A stretch of DNA of 64,000 nucleotides, taken from Phyllostachys edulis (Eukaryota > Streptophyta > Magnoliopsida > Poales > Poaceae). The DNA is taken from positions 110,458,412 through 110,522,411 of the forward strand of contig CM070562.1 of NCBI GenBank assembly GCA_036346405.1, in the 5' to 3' direction. The translations under genes were made by a program, and so were the position numbers. The notes beneath the pieces are model-generated. The model had not been told where the DNA came from and searched no databases. It saw only the letters and a list, made by a program, of their open reading frames with translations. Of this stretch, positions 25,619 to 35,644 are shown one piece after another; the first letter of the stretch is position 1; the number at the start of each line of letters is the position of its first letter.

Positions 25619-26103
25619 AGGGAGAGATGAGGTAGGGGTGGTTCCGGAGGCAGAGGACACTGTGTCTGTGTACACATTATTTTCGAAAGAGTGAACGGTG
25701 TTTTGCCGTAACACTGTATCAATACTGTAGAAATAATATCATATTTATTTAGCGATTGTACTGTACCAAAAACGATAACGCTATTGATCGGATCTTTCAT
25801 TTTTGAACGAATGGTAGAGATTGCATAATAATATTATGTATCATGTATTTTCTCTCTTAATACAGAGGATCCGACCCGAGGTAGTGGTGGGGTTTGATTC
25901 TGGCTCGGAATGGTGAACCGGGCGCTGGTTCAGTAAGGTTCGGATGCCAGACAGGCGCAGAAGTTTTGCAAAACGATCCTCCGACAAGCTGTTATTTGTA
26001 ATTTTTCAGCTAGTGGTGGTACAAGCGTACAACTTACTACCGTGGTACTGTTTCTAAACTTTATTAAATGGCTTCAAATGTTATCTATGTGCTAGCATCA
26101 GCA
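25218..26103 (-). promoter_or_regulatory. 5' leader and proximal promoter of the corepressor gene
   Basis: The interval runs from the start codon to the Mutator MITE. Read on the minus strand it contains a pyrimidine-rich (CT)n leader at 25578-25613, common in plant 5' UTRs, and GC-rich sequence at 25320-25500. No convincing TATA box was fixed. The short ORFs on both strands are spurious. Confidence 0.5.
25578..25613. repeat. (GA)n microsatellite in the corepressor leader
   Basis: About eighteen GA units on the plus strand, i.e. CT on the sense strand of the gene. GA/CT tracts in plant leaders can bind BPC-type GAGA factors; that role is an inference here. Confidence 0.9.
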
Positions 26104-26112
26104 TCCACCTTA

Positions 26113-26492
26113 GGATTTTTTTATTAATTAATTTTTTTTAACTTTTTATTTTAAAGTCAACCTCTGGTGCATTTTATTTCTAATTCTGACCTTTTTGATC
26201 ACGTCACCACCCGTGACGTGACAAAATAACATTATCACGTCATAGGATAAGTCCGCTAAAATAACATTTTTTGTCACGTCACGATCACTAGTTGTGACAT
26301 GACCAAACAACAATATCACGCCACGGGTGGTGGTGTGACAAAAACTTATTCAGATACGGACTGACGTGACAGTGTTATTTTATCACGCTATAGGTGGTGG
26401 CGTAACCAAAGGGATCAGAATTAGAAATAAAATATGCCGAGAGTTAGCTTTAAAATAAAATTTAAAAAAAGATTAATTAATAAATAAAGTTC
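26113..26492. mobile_element. Mutator-type MITE upstream of the corepressor gene
   Basis: A perfect 9-bp duplication, tccacctta (26104-26112 and 26493-26501), and long terminal inverted repeats over roughly 100 bp per arm (ttattaattaatt, attttatttctaattctga and cacgtcaccacc all have inverted mates) define a MULE-derived MITE of 380 bp. The interior carries ACGTCA/TGACGT words at 26201, 26214, 26237, 26276 and 26362. It has no coding capacity. It lies about 0.9 kb upstream of the start codon at 25217. Confidence 0.85.
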
Positions 26493-26501
26493 TCCACCTT
26501 A

Positions 26502-27981
26502 TGGGGTAGCAGCCTAGCAGATCTTTCAGATTCCTCTGGGAAAACATTAATGTTAATTCTAGATATATCTTTTTTTTAACATATAACACAAAAGTACGTG
26601 AGTTATAATTAATTGATGTCAAAGACTTTATCGCAAAAAAAAAGAACTTAGCATGCTTAGGTAACTATCAGCCACATCCATATTTTTCGTTCTAGATGGT
26701 AGGAAAAAAAAATTGTTGGCAACTTGTTTTCATGAATAAAGTGCTCTCCAAGTTTTCACGCCGGCTATGTTTGGAATGCAAACTCCTCAGTTTTGGATAT
26801 CTGGATGTAAAGAAACAATCGCCTGCACTTGCTTGTGATTCAGTGAAAGCGGAAGGATGATGTTGTGATTTTATCCTAATAGACTCGGGCCCGCAGCAGT
26901 AGGCTCGGAGGCGTGGGGATCCGTGAAAGAAGAAGGTGAGGTGGTGAGCTTTCACAGTGACGATGTCCCGCACGTTTGGGTTCCTCTGAGGTTGCCTCAT
27001 TGTTGCCTCTGCTGCGTGCTTGCTGTGCAGGGGCTATCATGGTGCAGTTTTTGACATCTTTGCTTCTTCTTTCCGTTCACGTAAACTATGGCAGCTGTGA
27101 CGCTTGGATTCTTCCGTTAGCCATGGTAGTAGGCTTTTATATTCTTGGAGTCATGGAGGCCACAAGAGGGATCACAGCCAGCAGCGAGCGCAGGAAGATG
27201 GGGCCACGGCGCGGTGGGCCTGGCCGAACGGTGAGACCGCTCCACGCCGCGCTGGGCGTTTACATTGTACAGTCCAGAATAGGCGATCCGACGCGGACAG
27301 TGTAGACGGGCGGGTGGGCCCACACGCCGCCCATCTTGATAAATGGATGGGATCTACATTGAATGATGTTAGGAAGATATCTTCATGTCCGATCAAAAAT
27401 TAAAAGGAAACATTAATACATAGTGTTTTGCTACAGTGTTTTTCCGGTGTTTTCTGTTAATATTATTTGCACAGTGAATCTCTACTGTATGCATAGGATT
27501 CGAATCCTCCAGATAATGAGGTGGTTAGCGCACGCAACAGCCGGCGTTCTCGGATTTAAAACACGGTCTGATTAGGAGTGTTGTAAGAGGGATGGTATTT
27601 TTACGGTTACTCTTGGGTCTCCCTTCCGTGATTCCCCTGACTCGTCTGGCCGGTGATTGACTGATTGGTTAAAACGAATCAAGCAATTCATCTTTTTCTC
27701 TGACTGATAGATGGTGTCATGGCTGATTAGGTTGGTAGTTTTTACATTGATTCGTGACGGTAACATCTTGCCAAAGTACGGCAGGCTACTTTCCTATCGC
27801 TGTCTGTACTTAAGGCGGTTATTAGGCTATGATGGTCCCACGTTTGGAGGGTTTAACCACCCTAAACTAGAGTATCTCTCTTGTTAGCAAGGGAGATGGA
27901 TCCCATATACAATGTGGCAGTTATTTTTTAAGGATGTCATCCAGAATTTTTCTTGGTTCTTTAAACATTTCCTTGCATAAT
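26502..27981. other. Intergenic stretch, no supported gene
   Basis: A plus-strand ORF of 109 codons (26976-27305) begins with a hydrophobic stretch, but I do not recognise it and no splice context supports it. Overlapping ORFs on the other strand are equally unsupported. No element ends were identified. Confidence 0.4.
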
Positions 27982-28311
27982 TTATGTGTTCCAAACATGT
28001 TCCAGGTATGCCTTGCAGAGGTAGACGAAGATGGCGATGTTGGCGATTAAGTTGAGGGCTAGGTTCATCAACTCGACTCCGTAATACTCTAAGACCTTTG
28101 AGAGGAATGGATGAACTGGAAACCTGAGTCCGCACTCAATGTAGGCAAGAAAAACAGTGATCTCCCCATCTTCAGTGCTCGAGAAATGCTCTCTGGTCGT
28201 TCATTTCCAAGAAACCATAGTTTTGTCTGGAAGCATCCCAATTTCCTCGAAAGCCTTCAGTTTCTTCCCGCTCAGCTCGAAAGCCAACCACTTAGTGATC
28301 GAATCCGACAT
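27982..28311 (-). pseudogene. Remnant of a PF04195 'putative gypsy type transposon' ORF
   Basis: Read on the minus strand from ATG 28311, the frame gives an N-terminal segment, an in-frame stop after VSWK, then the family-diagnostic stretch CGLRFPVHPFLSKVLEYYGV followed by ELMNLALNLIANIAIFVYLC. It ends at a stop at 27982-27984. The same family is encoded antisense inside the Tat element at 45167-48265, so this is probably the tail end of another, otherwise lost, Tat-lineage retrotransposon in the opposite orientation. It is broken and not expressed as an intact protein. Confidence 0.7.
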
Positions 28312-29671
28312 TATGGATTTTTGGTGAATAAACGGTGGTCGGAGGAAGTCTTTGGGCGAAAGGACGAAAAGAGATCAGAGGAGATTCTTCGCAAAGAAGG
28401 TAAAGAGGGATTCAAGAAAGCCTAAGAGCGTAAAAGCCCTAAAATCTTCCGGGATGGCGATTTTATAGCCTCAATTCTCTAACTGCAAAAAAGAGTTACT
28501 CAAAATCCAATGGACACAAGCCAACAGACAAAAACTCTTCGGTTCCCAGGCAATTCTCTCAACTTTAAAGTGAATACAGCCACCTCGGTTGTCACAGCAT
28601 TTAATTAGGGTCTGCTCGATATTGTTTTCATCGGGGAAAGGTTTATACGACCAATTCATTTTAAAGTTCAGGTGCTAGCTGACGATGATTAAAACATCTA
28701 TATATTTTCTTTAATACATAATAAAAGATCATAAGTCTTCATAGTCATAACCCCTAAGGCTAACGACCCCTGTGATCGTAAGGATTCCAGATGTTACATC
28801 GTGAGTACCCTGGTCGAAGAGGTCTTGTACTTTGTCCTCGGCTAGGGAACTACTCGTAGAATCAATGAATTGGCACTTGGACTCAATACCAAGTATGTAC
28901 TTGCCGTGTGATGAACGGAAAATGTGCCTAAATATTCCAAACCACACAACGTTTCATAAATCTAAGTCACTGACAGTAACTACCAAATGATTATTGTCTC
29001 CTCCTGATATCAACCACCGAACGGTTGATATCTCACCAACTGCCGCCTTCCTCCAACCAGTCGCGATGCTTCCAACATACGCTTTTCAAGAAGTAACTGT
29101 CACCACACCATCGACTATTTAAAGGACAACGCAAACGGCAGAAGGCAATCCAATCCAACTCGAAAGATTAGCAGACGATTGGATTTCATCTGAAGCAATA
29201 GCATAGTTGTAAACACATCCAGTGTAATTAGAGTACGACATGTATAACACTAGCAACTTAGTTTGGATTTTTCTTCTTTTCTTCTCTAGTATGTTCCTAT
29301 GGAGAGAGGCTAATGAAGTTGCTCATTTCTGTGCTAGTGGCTTAATATGAGGCCTCTCCAAGTTGTAATCGGTGCATGTGGCTTAATATAGCATCGGTTT
29401 TCCTGATTAGTTGTATCATCAACAATGTACTCATTCTTGTGATGAATGAAGCTAATGCTCTTGTCTAAGTCTCAAAAAAAAAGTTAGGGAAGAGAACCTC
29501 CCCGGAAAAAAGCTGGGGAAGAGAAGAGGGCAACTTGTTTGGACTGTTCCTTCCATTGCTGTAACAGGTGTAGGATCGTAAGGGTAACAGTAACCTAAAT
29601 TCGACATATATGCAACAAGCGCCCGCGAAAGACACTGTTCACTTGGACCCCTGTAACCTGGTCACTATACA
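28312..29671. other. Probable retroelement 3' sequence ending in a poly-A tract
   Basis: A TATTTAAA box (29116-29123) is followed about 220 bp later by a short frame FLWREANEVAHFCASG (29296-29343), which resembles the C-terminal end of an RNase H-like domain. The segment ends at an A-run (about 29472-29481). It could be an LTR of the degraded Tat element whose antisense remnant lies at 27982-28311, or the 3' end of a truncated LINE. I cannot decide between them. Confidence 0.35.
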
Positions 29672-29680
29672 CCAAATAAA

Positions 29681-30066
29681 GAGTTTTTTTTCTTAAATTA
29701 CACTATTGTGGCCGATATTTACAAATCCAACACTTCTTGCACCGTATTGGCAAGATCGGCAGCACGGACGTGCCTCCTCCCGCCACGCGTCCTCCACCGC
29801 GCACCCCTAGCCCGAACACCGTTTGTTCGTGCGTTGCGTGCCTAGAAGCATTTAAAGCCGTGCGTCCCTAGCCCGAATTCACCTATGACCGAGACATGGC
29901 AAACCCGGCACCGTGCTTCGGACGAGGGCTGTCATATTGCCGCTTTGCCGGATGAAGCCTCTGCCGATCGTCCAACGCCCGGATGCACCCACGCTTGCCA
30001 CGTGGCCGCTCCACCATACCACCCGCGCTCGAAAGCCGTCCAGTTCGGCCCTCCATCGCCGGATGC
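29681..30066 (+). repeat. Left terminal inverted repeat of the MULE
   Basis: The mate of the right arm at 30828-31221. The mutual divergence is visible as scattered substitutions and a few indels, so the insertion is not recent. Confidence 0.85.
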
Positions 30067-30265
30067 CAAGAAATAACGGAATCCCCTCTTCCTCTTCTCT
30101 CTTCTTTCCTTCCTTCTTTTCTCTACTCGGTCTCCTTCCCTCTTCCACTGGCCTCCCTCCGGGAGGTCCCCAGTGAGTTGTTGCCACACCATCGTGTCTC
30201 TACCGGTGGCGTCTTCGTGGCGGCCGCCCGCCACCGCGATCGCTGCTTTGCCATTGTAGCCACCA

Positions 30266-30757
30266 TTGCAGCGCCGTGTCCTGCGTTGTTGGGCCACCAT
30301 CGGGTCAAGACCGCTTGCGTTTCTCGGCTCAACCAGCGCCATTCTTGGCTCCCGCGACCATCGCACCGCCAAGAAGTCGCCTCAACGTCGCGTCATTGTT
30401 GAAGCCGTCGCCGCCACGCCGTCCGAGGCTGCCGTGTGCGCACGCTTCTACCTTGCTCTTGGCTGCATCGTGCTCCAGCTTCCCTCGGCGCCGTCGTCTT
30501 CACCTCGTGTCCAAGCCGTCGCGTGCATGCACCGTGCCGACTTCGTTCCTGGCCGTCGCCTTCACCGTCGCCGTGGCCGCAACGAGCCGACCGAGCTATT
30601 GCCTCGTTCTTCCCCCTTCCGACTCGCTCAAACGATTTTGCATGCACAAACTAATTGCGAAAATAGAACACTCATGCGACCACGACCGCAATGGTATGAC
30701 ATGCATTGGGGAATTTTTAGATTTTGGTTGGGATTGGGAGGAGAGAAGATGAGATGA
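30266..30757 (+). other. Captured GC-rich segment with overlapping ORFs inside the MULE
   Basis: Overlapping ORFs of 163 and 158 codons run through this interval on the plus strand (30266-30757 and 30276-30752), plus shorter ones on the minus strand. Both are alanine/arginine/proline-rich, driven by GC composition. I recognise no domain. If a host exon was captured, its source can only be found by a similarity search. Whether either frame is translated is unknown. Confidence 0.35.
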
Positions 30758-30827
30758 ATTTGCTCATGTTTTGGGAAGAACAGAGCATGTTCTGTTGGGG
30801 AAAGGAATGGTAGTGGAGTAGATCGGC

Positions 30828-31221
30828 TGTCTGGGCGAGGGGAGATCGAACTGAGCGGCGTCCGGGCGCGGGTGGCACGATGGAGCGGCCACGTGGCAAG
30901 CGGGGGCGCATCCGGGCGTTGGACGACCGACAGAGGTTTCGTCAGGGCAGTGGTAGCATGGACAGGTCCTCGTCTGGGCTACAGGAGCCTGAGTTTGTCA
31001 TGTGTCAGGCGCAGGTGAATCTGGGCTAGGGCGCACAGCTTTAAACGCTTCCGGACAAACAGCTCACAGACAAACGGTGTCCAGGCTAAAGGCGCGCGAT
31101 GAAGGACACGTGGCGGGAGGAGACACATTCGTACTGACAATTTTGCCAATACGATACGAAAAACGCTAAATTTCTAAATACTGGACGCACCAGTGCCATC
31201 TAGGCCAAAAAAAAAAAACTC
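30828..31221 (-). repeat. Right terminal inverted repeat of the MULE
   Basis: The inverted mate of 29681-30066. It ends aaaaaaaactc, the mirror of the left terminus gagttttttt. Confidence 0.85.
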
Positions 31222-31230
31222 CCAAACCAA

Positions 31231-33253
31231 AGGATCCAAAACACGAGCGGATTGGTAACGGACGAAGCAGACAGTACAGCAGGATATAAATTAATGTGCC
31301 TTGTCCAATCAATGATCGATCCATCAGAATTAACAGCCGAAACAATCGGGTAAACAAAATTAATCCAGCTGGTTTACGTCGTAGCAACATCAACATGCGT
31401 GCAGATGCAGTACAAGAGGCAAGCAAGCAAACTCCTCCTCATCAGCTGCAAGCCTGCATGAAAATCGCAATGTTGTCAAGTTCATGGAGATTTGACAGGT
31501 TTGTCGTCGCCAAGTTCAAGAGGGCCAAGGTGCTCGCTTCTCGGCGCCGCGCGTCTCAAGAACCTGATCAGTGAACACCACCACCAGCTGCGCCCATCTA
31601 CCAATCCATGATCCATCCTTGTGTAAGAGTAACTAGTACAACTATCATAAATCAGCCTAGCACTCTAATGTAATTTAGATTTCAGGCCCCCAATCTTTTA
31701 TCGACCGCAGAGGAAAGCTGTCTGGAAGCTTTTGATATTTTTGATTGTTTTGTTAAGAGACATCTATGCAGCCACACAGCCTGGAGTTTCTGCACAAGAG
31801 GTTTGATCAGCCGTAATGTCATGGCACAAGAGGTTCTGCATGCTTGCTCATGTGATGATTTGTGACGCTCTTACCTGATAAATATTAGTGAACAATAATA
31901 AATATGCCTGGGTATACTCAACTCAATATATGATCCTCCTAATTTTTTTTTGCGAGAACAACGTATATTTATTTAGTATAGAAGGATTCTGAACCTCTTC
32001 CATAATTGTCTTCTGGTCTTCGAGTGCTATTCTGTACTTCATTGCTAGTCATTGTATTTCTGCAATGAAGTGGAAATAATCATCAAAAACTTGCAAGGTC
32101 GATGGCTTCGATATGGTTATCCTCTGCCCTAATTGTACATCTCCTGAACTTTTGCAGATATATGCTTATCCCTGCATTAAGCAGGGATATTCTGCCCCTA
32201 TAAAGTCACATCTACCCCCTTTGCCTCCATATTTGCTTGCTCCGCTTGGAACACTCAACCGAACCCGGGAGACCATGGTTGATGACACCAGTAGTGTATG
32301 TCGATAGTAGAATCAGCACTCTATTATGTATGTACATTTATATTTCGACCGTTGATCGGCTTGCAAAGTTTTTTCTGAAGGAAATTGGTCTGGAAACTTA
32401 AATTTGGCTGCATATTCCGTCTCGACTTGTTTCACAATGCATGGCAAAACAAACTGGCTCTGTTCTTTCCTGTTTCGCAACCAAATAGGAGTAATATCCT
32501 TAGCATGCTTAATCAGAGTCCCAGAAACCTTTGTAATGCAGCATGCTACCACACAACTGGTCCGTCAGGGGCGTGACCCAGCGAAAGTCTCAAGGAAATC
32601 ATTCAGGAAGCTCATGTGTGGGCGGCTTCTGGTTTCCAGGGAGCCCAGGCGCGAGTTTATGTGTGTTCTCGCTTCAAAAGATGACATGAACATGCAACTC
32701 AAGACAAGCTTATGCCATCCATCTCAGTGAATTCGATTGGTCTACAAATAAGCAGTCTGCTTATGTTTCAACATGCACGAGGTACTCTGTGGTCTACAAA
32801 TTAAATCTTTTTTTCTCTTTTCCTCTATACTCTGGGTTTCATTCAAAAAAACATGCACGAGAGATTCAATTGCTCAGCAGCGAAATGAAGCACCACGAGG
32901 AATGCCATCGACAGCCAAGGGACAGATAACTGAATGTCATGACTAGTAAAATCATGCTACCGGGATTGAAACGAAAGGAATTAAGTCAAAACAAACGTTT
33001 TCTACGGCAAAAGATGGCATGAAATCTGAAGCATGTTGTATGTTTTTCTCGGGATATCCAGCCGAACAACAGCATTTTCGAGCCCGAATCACCACAATTT
33101 CATTGTGCCTTGTCCAATCGGATTAGCAGAGGAGTCACAATTAACATCGAAAACAATACAAGGTAAATAACGTCGTTGCAGCATGCAGTGCAAGAAGCTT
33201 GCAATTCAATTTGTTCTCAATTGCATTGCAGCCGTCTCCCTGGAATGGATCTA
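31231..33253. other. Intergenic stretch without a supported gene
   Basis: Short ORFs at 31296-31574, 32113-32307 and 32404-32730 show no family resemblance. A small palindrome tccctgcattaagcaggga lies near 32171-32189. The last bases before 33254 are the probable 3' UTR of the minus-strand PPPDE gene. Confidence 0.45.
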
Positions 33254-34311
33254 CTACCCCTGCTGCATGGTCGTGGCGTTGCCGTGGCGCTCCATGACCC
33301 GCCGCATCGCCAGCGCCGCCGCCTCGCTCGCGCGCAGCGTCCCGCTCGCCATGATCGCCGCGAACTCTCTCATAACCTCCTCCTGCACCTTCCCCCTCGC
33401 GCCCCCGAGCGGGTCGGCGGCAGCAGTAGCCGCCTCCCTCTCCTCCTTCTCAGCCTTCTCTTCTTGCTTGGAAGAAGAGCCCGCGACCGTACTGGTGGTG
33501 ATAGTACTAGGAGGCTTGCTGGGCGGCGGCGCGGAGACGGAAGCGGGCGTGGGGACGAACTGCGTGGCCTGCGGCGCGGCGTTGCTGCGGAGCGTGGCCT
33601 CGAGGTTCTGGATCATGGGCATGATGAGGGGTCCCATGGGGCTGGACATGACCTCGCTGGGTAAGTTGAGGATGTAGTCGGGGATGCCGGCGCCGACGAG
33701 GAAGTGCGCGACCTCGTTGCTGAAGTTGTTGCAGTTGTGGCTGAGCAGGCGGTACGTCTCGGCAGTGTAGCGCGAGGCGATGTCGCGGAGGTAGTCCTCG
33801 AACACCTCCCGCGGGACGTGCGTGACGCCCAGGTCCACCACCCGCACCGGCCGCCCGTACGGCGTCGTCCCCGCCGGCGACGACTGGATCCCGCCGCCGA
33901 AGTAGTACTCGTTACCGTACACCACCACGCCCGTGTGCCTATATGTAGCAGATCAAAATCCATTTTTTTTCTTCTCAAAATCGCATCCACATCAAATCCA
34001 AATTACTCGCCTACTAGCCAGACTCGTTAGATTGACAAGATCTAAGAAGAATTGGAGAAGAACTGACCAGATGGCCTCGATGGGCTTGCCGAGGAAGGAG
34101 GTGGAGAGCTGCCGCGCGAGGCCGTTGCTCAGGTCGTACACGTTCAGCGAAACCTTGTACCCCTCCTGCCATTAACCAACCAACCAACAGCGTCGTCAGA
34201 TCTCGCATCTCAATCTCTCCTCCCCCCTCTCTCCGTTACGAGAGGGGTTAATTGCGACCAGTACCAAACAAGAGCAAATCAAGGGAAGGGAATGAGCATT
34301 ACCTCCGCCAT
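33254..34311 (-). CDS. DeSI-1-like PPPDE thiol isopeptidase
   Basis: Three coding exons join in frame: 34311-34303 (only MAE), 34165-34068 and 33938-33254. They total 792 nt, or 263 aa. The first 150 or so residues form the PPPDE papain-like fold: VSLNVYDLSNGLARQLS, then WHTGVVVYG with the catalytic histidine, then LSHNCNNFSNEVAHFL with the catalytic cysteine, and LPSEVMSSPMGPLIMPMI. This order and spacing match human DESI1, which removes SUMO from substrates; the plant substrate is unknown. The C-terminal extension is low-complexity (Ser/Thr/Pro, then a KQEEKAEKEER charged patch) and ends in a helical segment. No signal peptide is seen, so a cytosolic or nuclear site is likely. The tiny first exon is conserved in frame with good donor and acceptor sites. 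Confidence 0.93.
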
Positions 34312-35166
34312 TTGCGTGCAGAAATCGCGAATTCGCAACACGAACAAGCCGAACGGAACGGATGAAGAGACCAACGAACGCAGCTAGGAATAGGGAAACG
34401 CGTCGCGTGGATCTGGGAGGGAGGCGATAAATAACAAGGAGATTAACTTCCTGAATTAATGGAGGAAGCTTCTCGAGTTCGGGCTTTGCGAGGGAGCGGG
34501 AGGCGTGCGGGTTTTGGTGGCCGTCAGATGGGGAGCTGGGGAGACGTGGCCGTTGGATGGGGGACCGGGGGTGGGAGACGACGCAGCTTTCGTTGAAGAT
34601 TCCAAGCGCGTCCCGATGGGGCCGGAATCTTCTAGAAGCGGGGAGGGGAGGGTTTACCAGGTCGGGGTCGGATCGGATTCTCTGCCGCCACCGCAGATAA
34701 TTCCGTGTGAACACTGTTCCAAGTCTTCTGAGTCTGCATAAACAGTACCTGGCAGCGGCAATGTAGCAACAACTGTAACGTTGTTGTACTGATTTTATTA
34801 CGTACTTTGGTACTGTAGCATCGATCTAGACCTTTAACCATATCCTAATTGTGTTCCCTGCATTGAGGATGCGTTCCGGTCGGGTCGAGCTCGAATCCGG
34901 CGCGTGGTTGGTTCGGAAGTCAGCATCCGTGCTTGACTCTGCGACAAGAGGCGCAATAACAATGTACTACGCCTCATCTTTCGAGTTCATACAGTAGCTG
35001 CCATGAAACAATTTTGGCTTCGCCGAGGTAAGATTATTTTCTAGCTGATACACCGGAAATAGCTTTGCGGCAGAGATGAATTACAAGGTGTATGCATGTT
35101 ACGTATGTACTACTCGTAAAAAAGCAGCAGCAACAAACACGAATAGAAGGTCGCGTCTTAGGATCG
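34312..35166 (-). promoter_or_regulatory. Upstream region of the PPPDE gene
   Basis: A GC-rich stretch lies directly 5' of the start codon and becomes AT-rich beyond 34.75 kb. No clear TATA box was found. ORFs on both strands here show no family resemblance. Confidence 0.4.
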
Positions 35167-35415
35167 GGGGGAATTCGCTTTGAAATTTATTTCGGGGTAA
35201 CAAAATTACCGATTTTTTGGAATTTCTGTTATAATTTCGGTGAGTTTTCAAACAGACGCTTGAAATTTGGGTGTAATTTGACCGAATTTTGTCCAATGTT
35301 GCCAAATTTAGGATGAATTTTGTCCAAATTCAAATGTTTCTTTTTTTTAACAAATTGTATTTATTTCGGAGGGTAACGAGGTTACCGAATTTTCGGCGAA
35401 TTTGTGAACCGTGCT
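35167..35415. repeat. AT-rich repeat related to small hAT-like MITEs
   Basis: Flanks taggatcg (35159-35166) and caggatcg (35416-35423) match at 7 of 8 bases. The interior has ttatttcgg.ggtaac and ttaccgaatttt words repeated at both ends of the segment. Similar accg/aaatttt wording occurs in the intronic element at 15841-16111. The terminal inverted repeats are weak. Confidence 0.35.
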
Positions 35416-35644
35416 CAGGATCGTGCTCTCTAAGTTAGGCTCATGAGATGGGCAGTATATCATGCAATGCAAGAGGATTACACTGCGAGGTACTTTAATT
35501 TAATCGCTGGATATTCGGGGCAGCAGATGAATACGGAGAAGAGAAGATGCATCGACCTCAGAGATAACAAAGTATAAGCCACGCGTTTTATACTAGTAGA
35601 AAGAAGTGCTTCAATTCGTAGCTGCATTGCCTAGCCTGCCTCGT

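Larger units (their letters stand above)
29681..31221. mobile_element. MULE with long TIRs and captured GC-rich sequence (Pack-MULE-like)
   Basis: The two ends, 29681-30066 and 30828-31221, are inverted copies of each other over nearly 390 bp. For example gtccaacgcccggatgc and gcttgccacgtggccgctcc on the left recur inverted on the right. Both termini read gagttttttt. The 9-bp flanks ccaaataaa (29672-29680) and ccaaaccaa (31222-31230) agree at 7 positions, consistent with a Mutator TSD. No transposase is present. The 760-bp interior is strongly GC-rich, as in rice Pack-MULEs that carry host gene fragments. Confidence 0.85.

Noticed and set aside
25351..25800. 149-codon ORF over the GA microsatellite
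   Set aside because: Serine/leucine run from the CT repeat in the corepressor leader.
26976..27305. Possible small membrane protein gene
   Set aside because: A hydrophobic stretch is present, but no family, no promoter and no conservation evidence is available.
27516..27780. tRNA-like sequence around ctgattggttaaaac
   Set aside because: No cloverleaf or A/B box pair could be assembled.
33176..33677. Plus-strand ORFs of 162-164 codons
   Set aside because: They are antisense shadows of the PPPDE gene, whose exons and catalytic motifs are clear.
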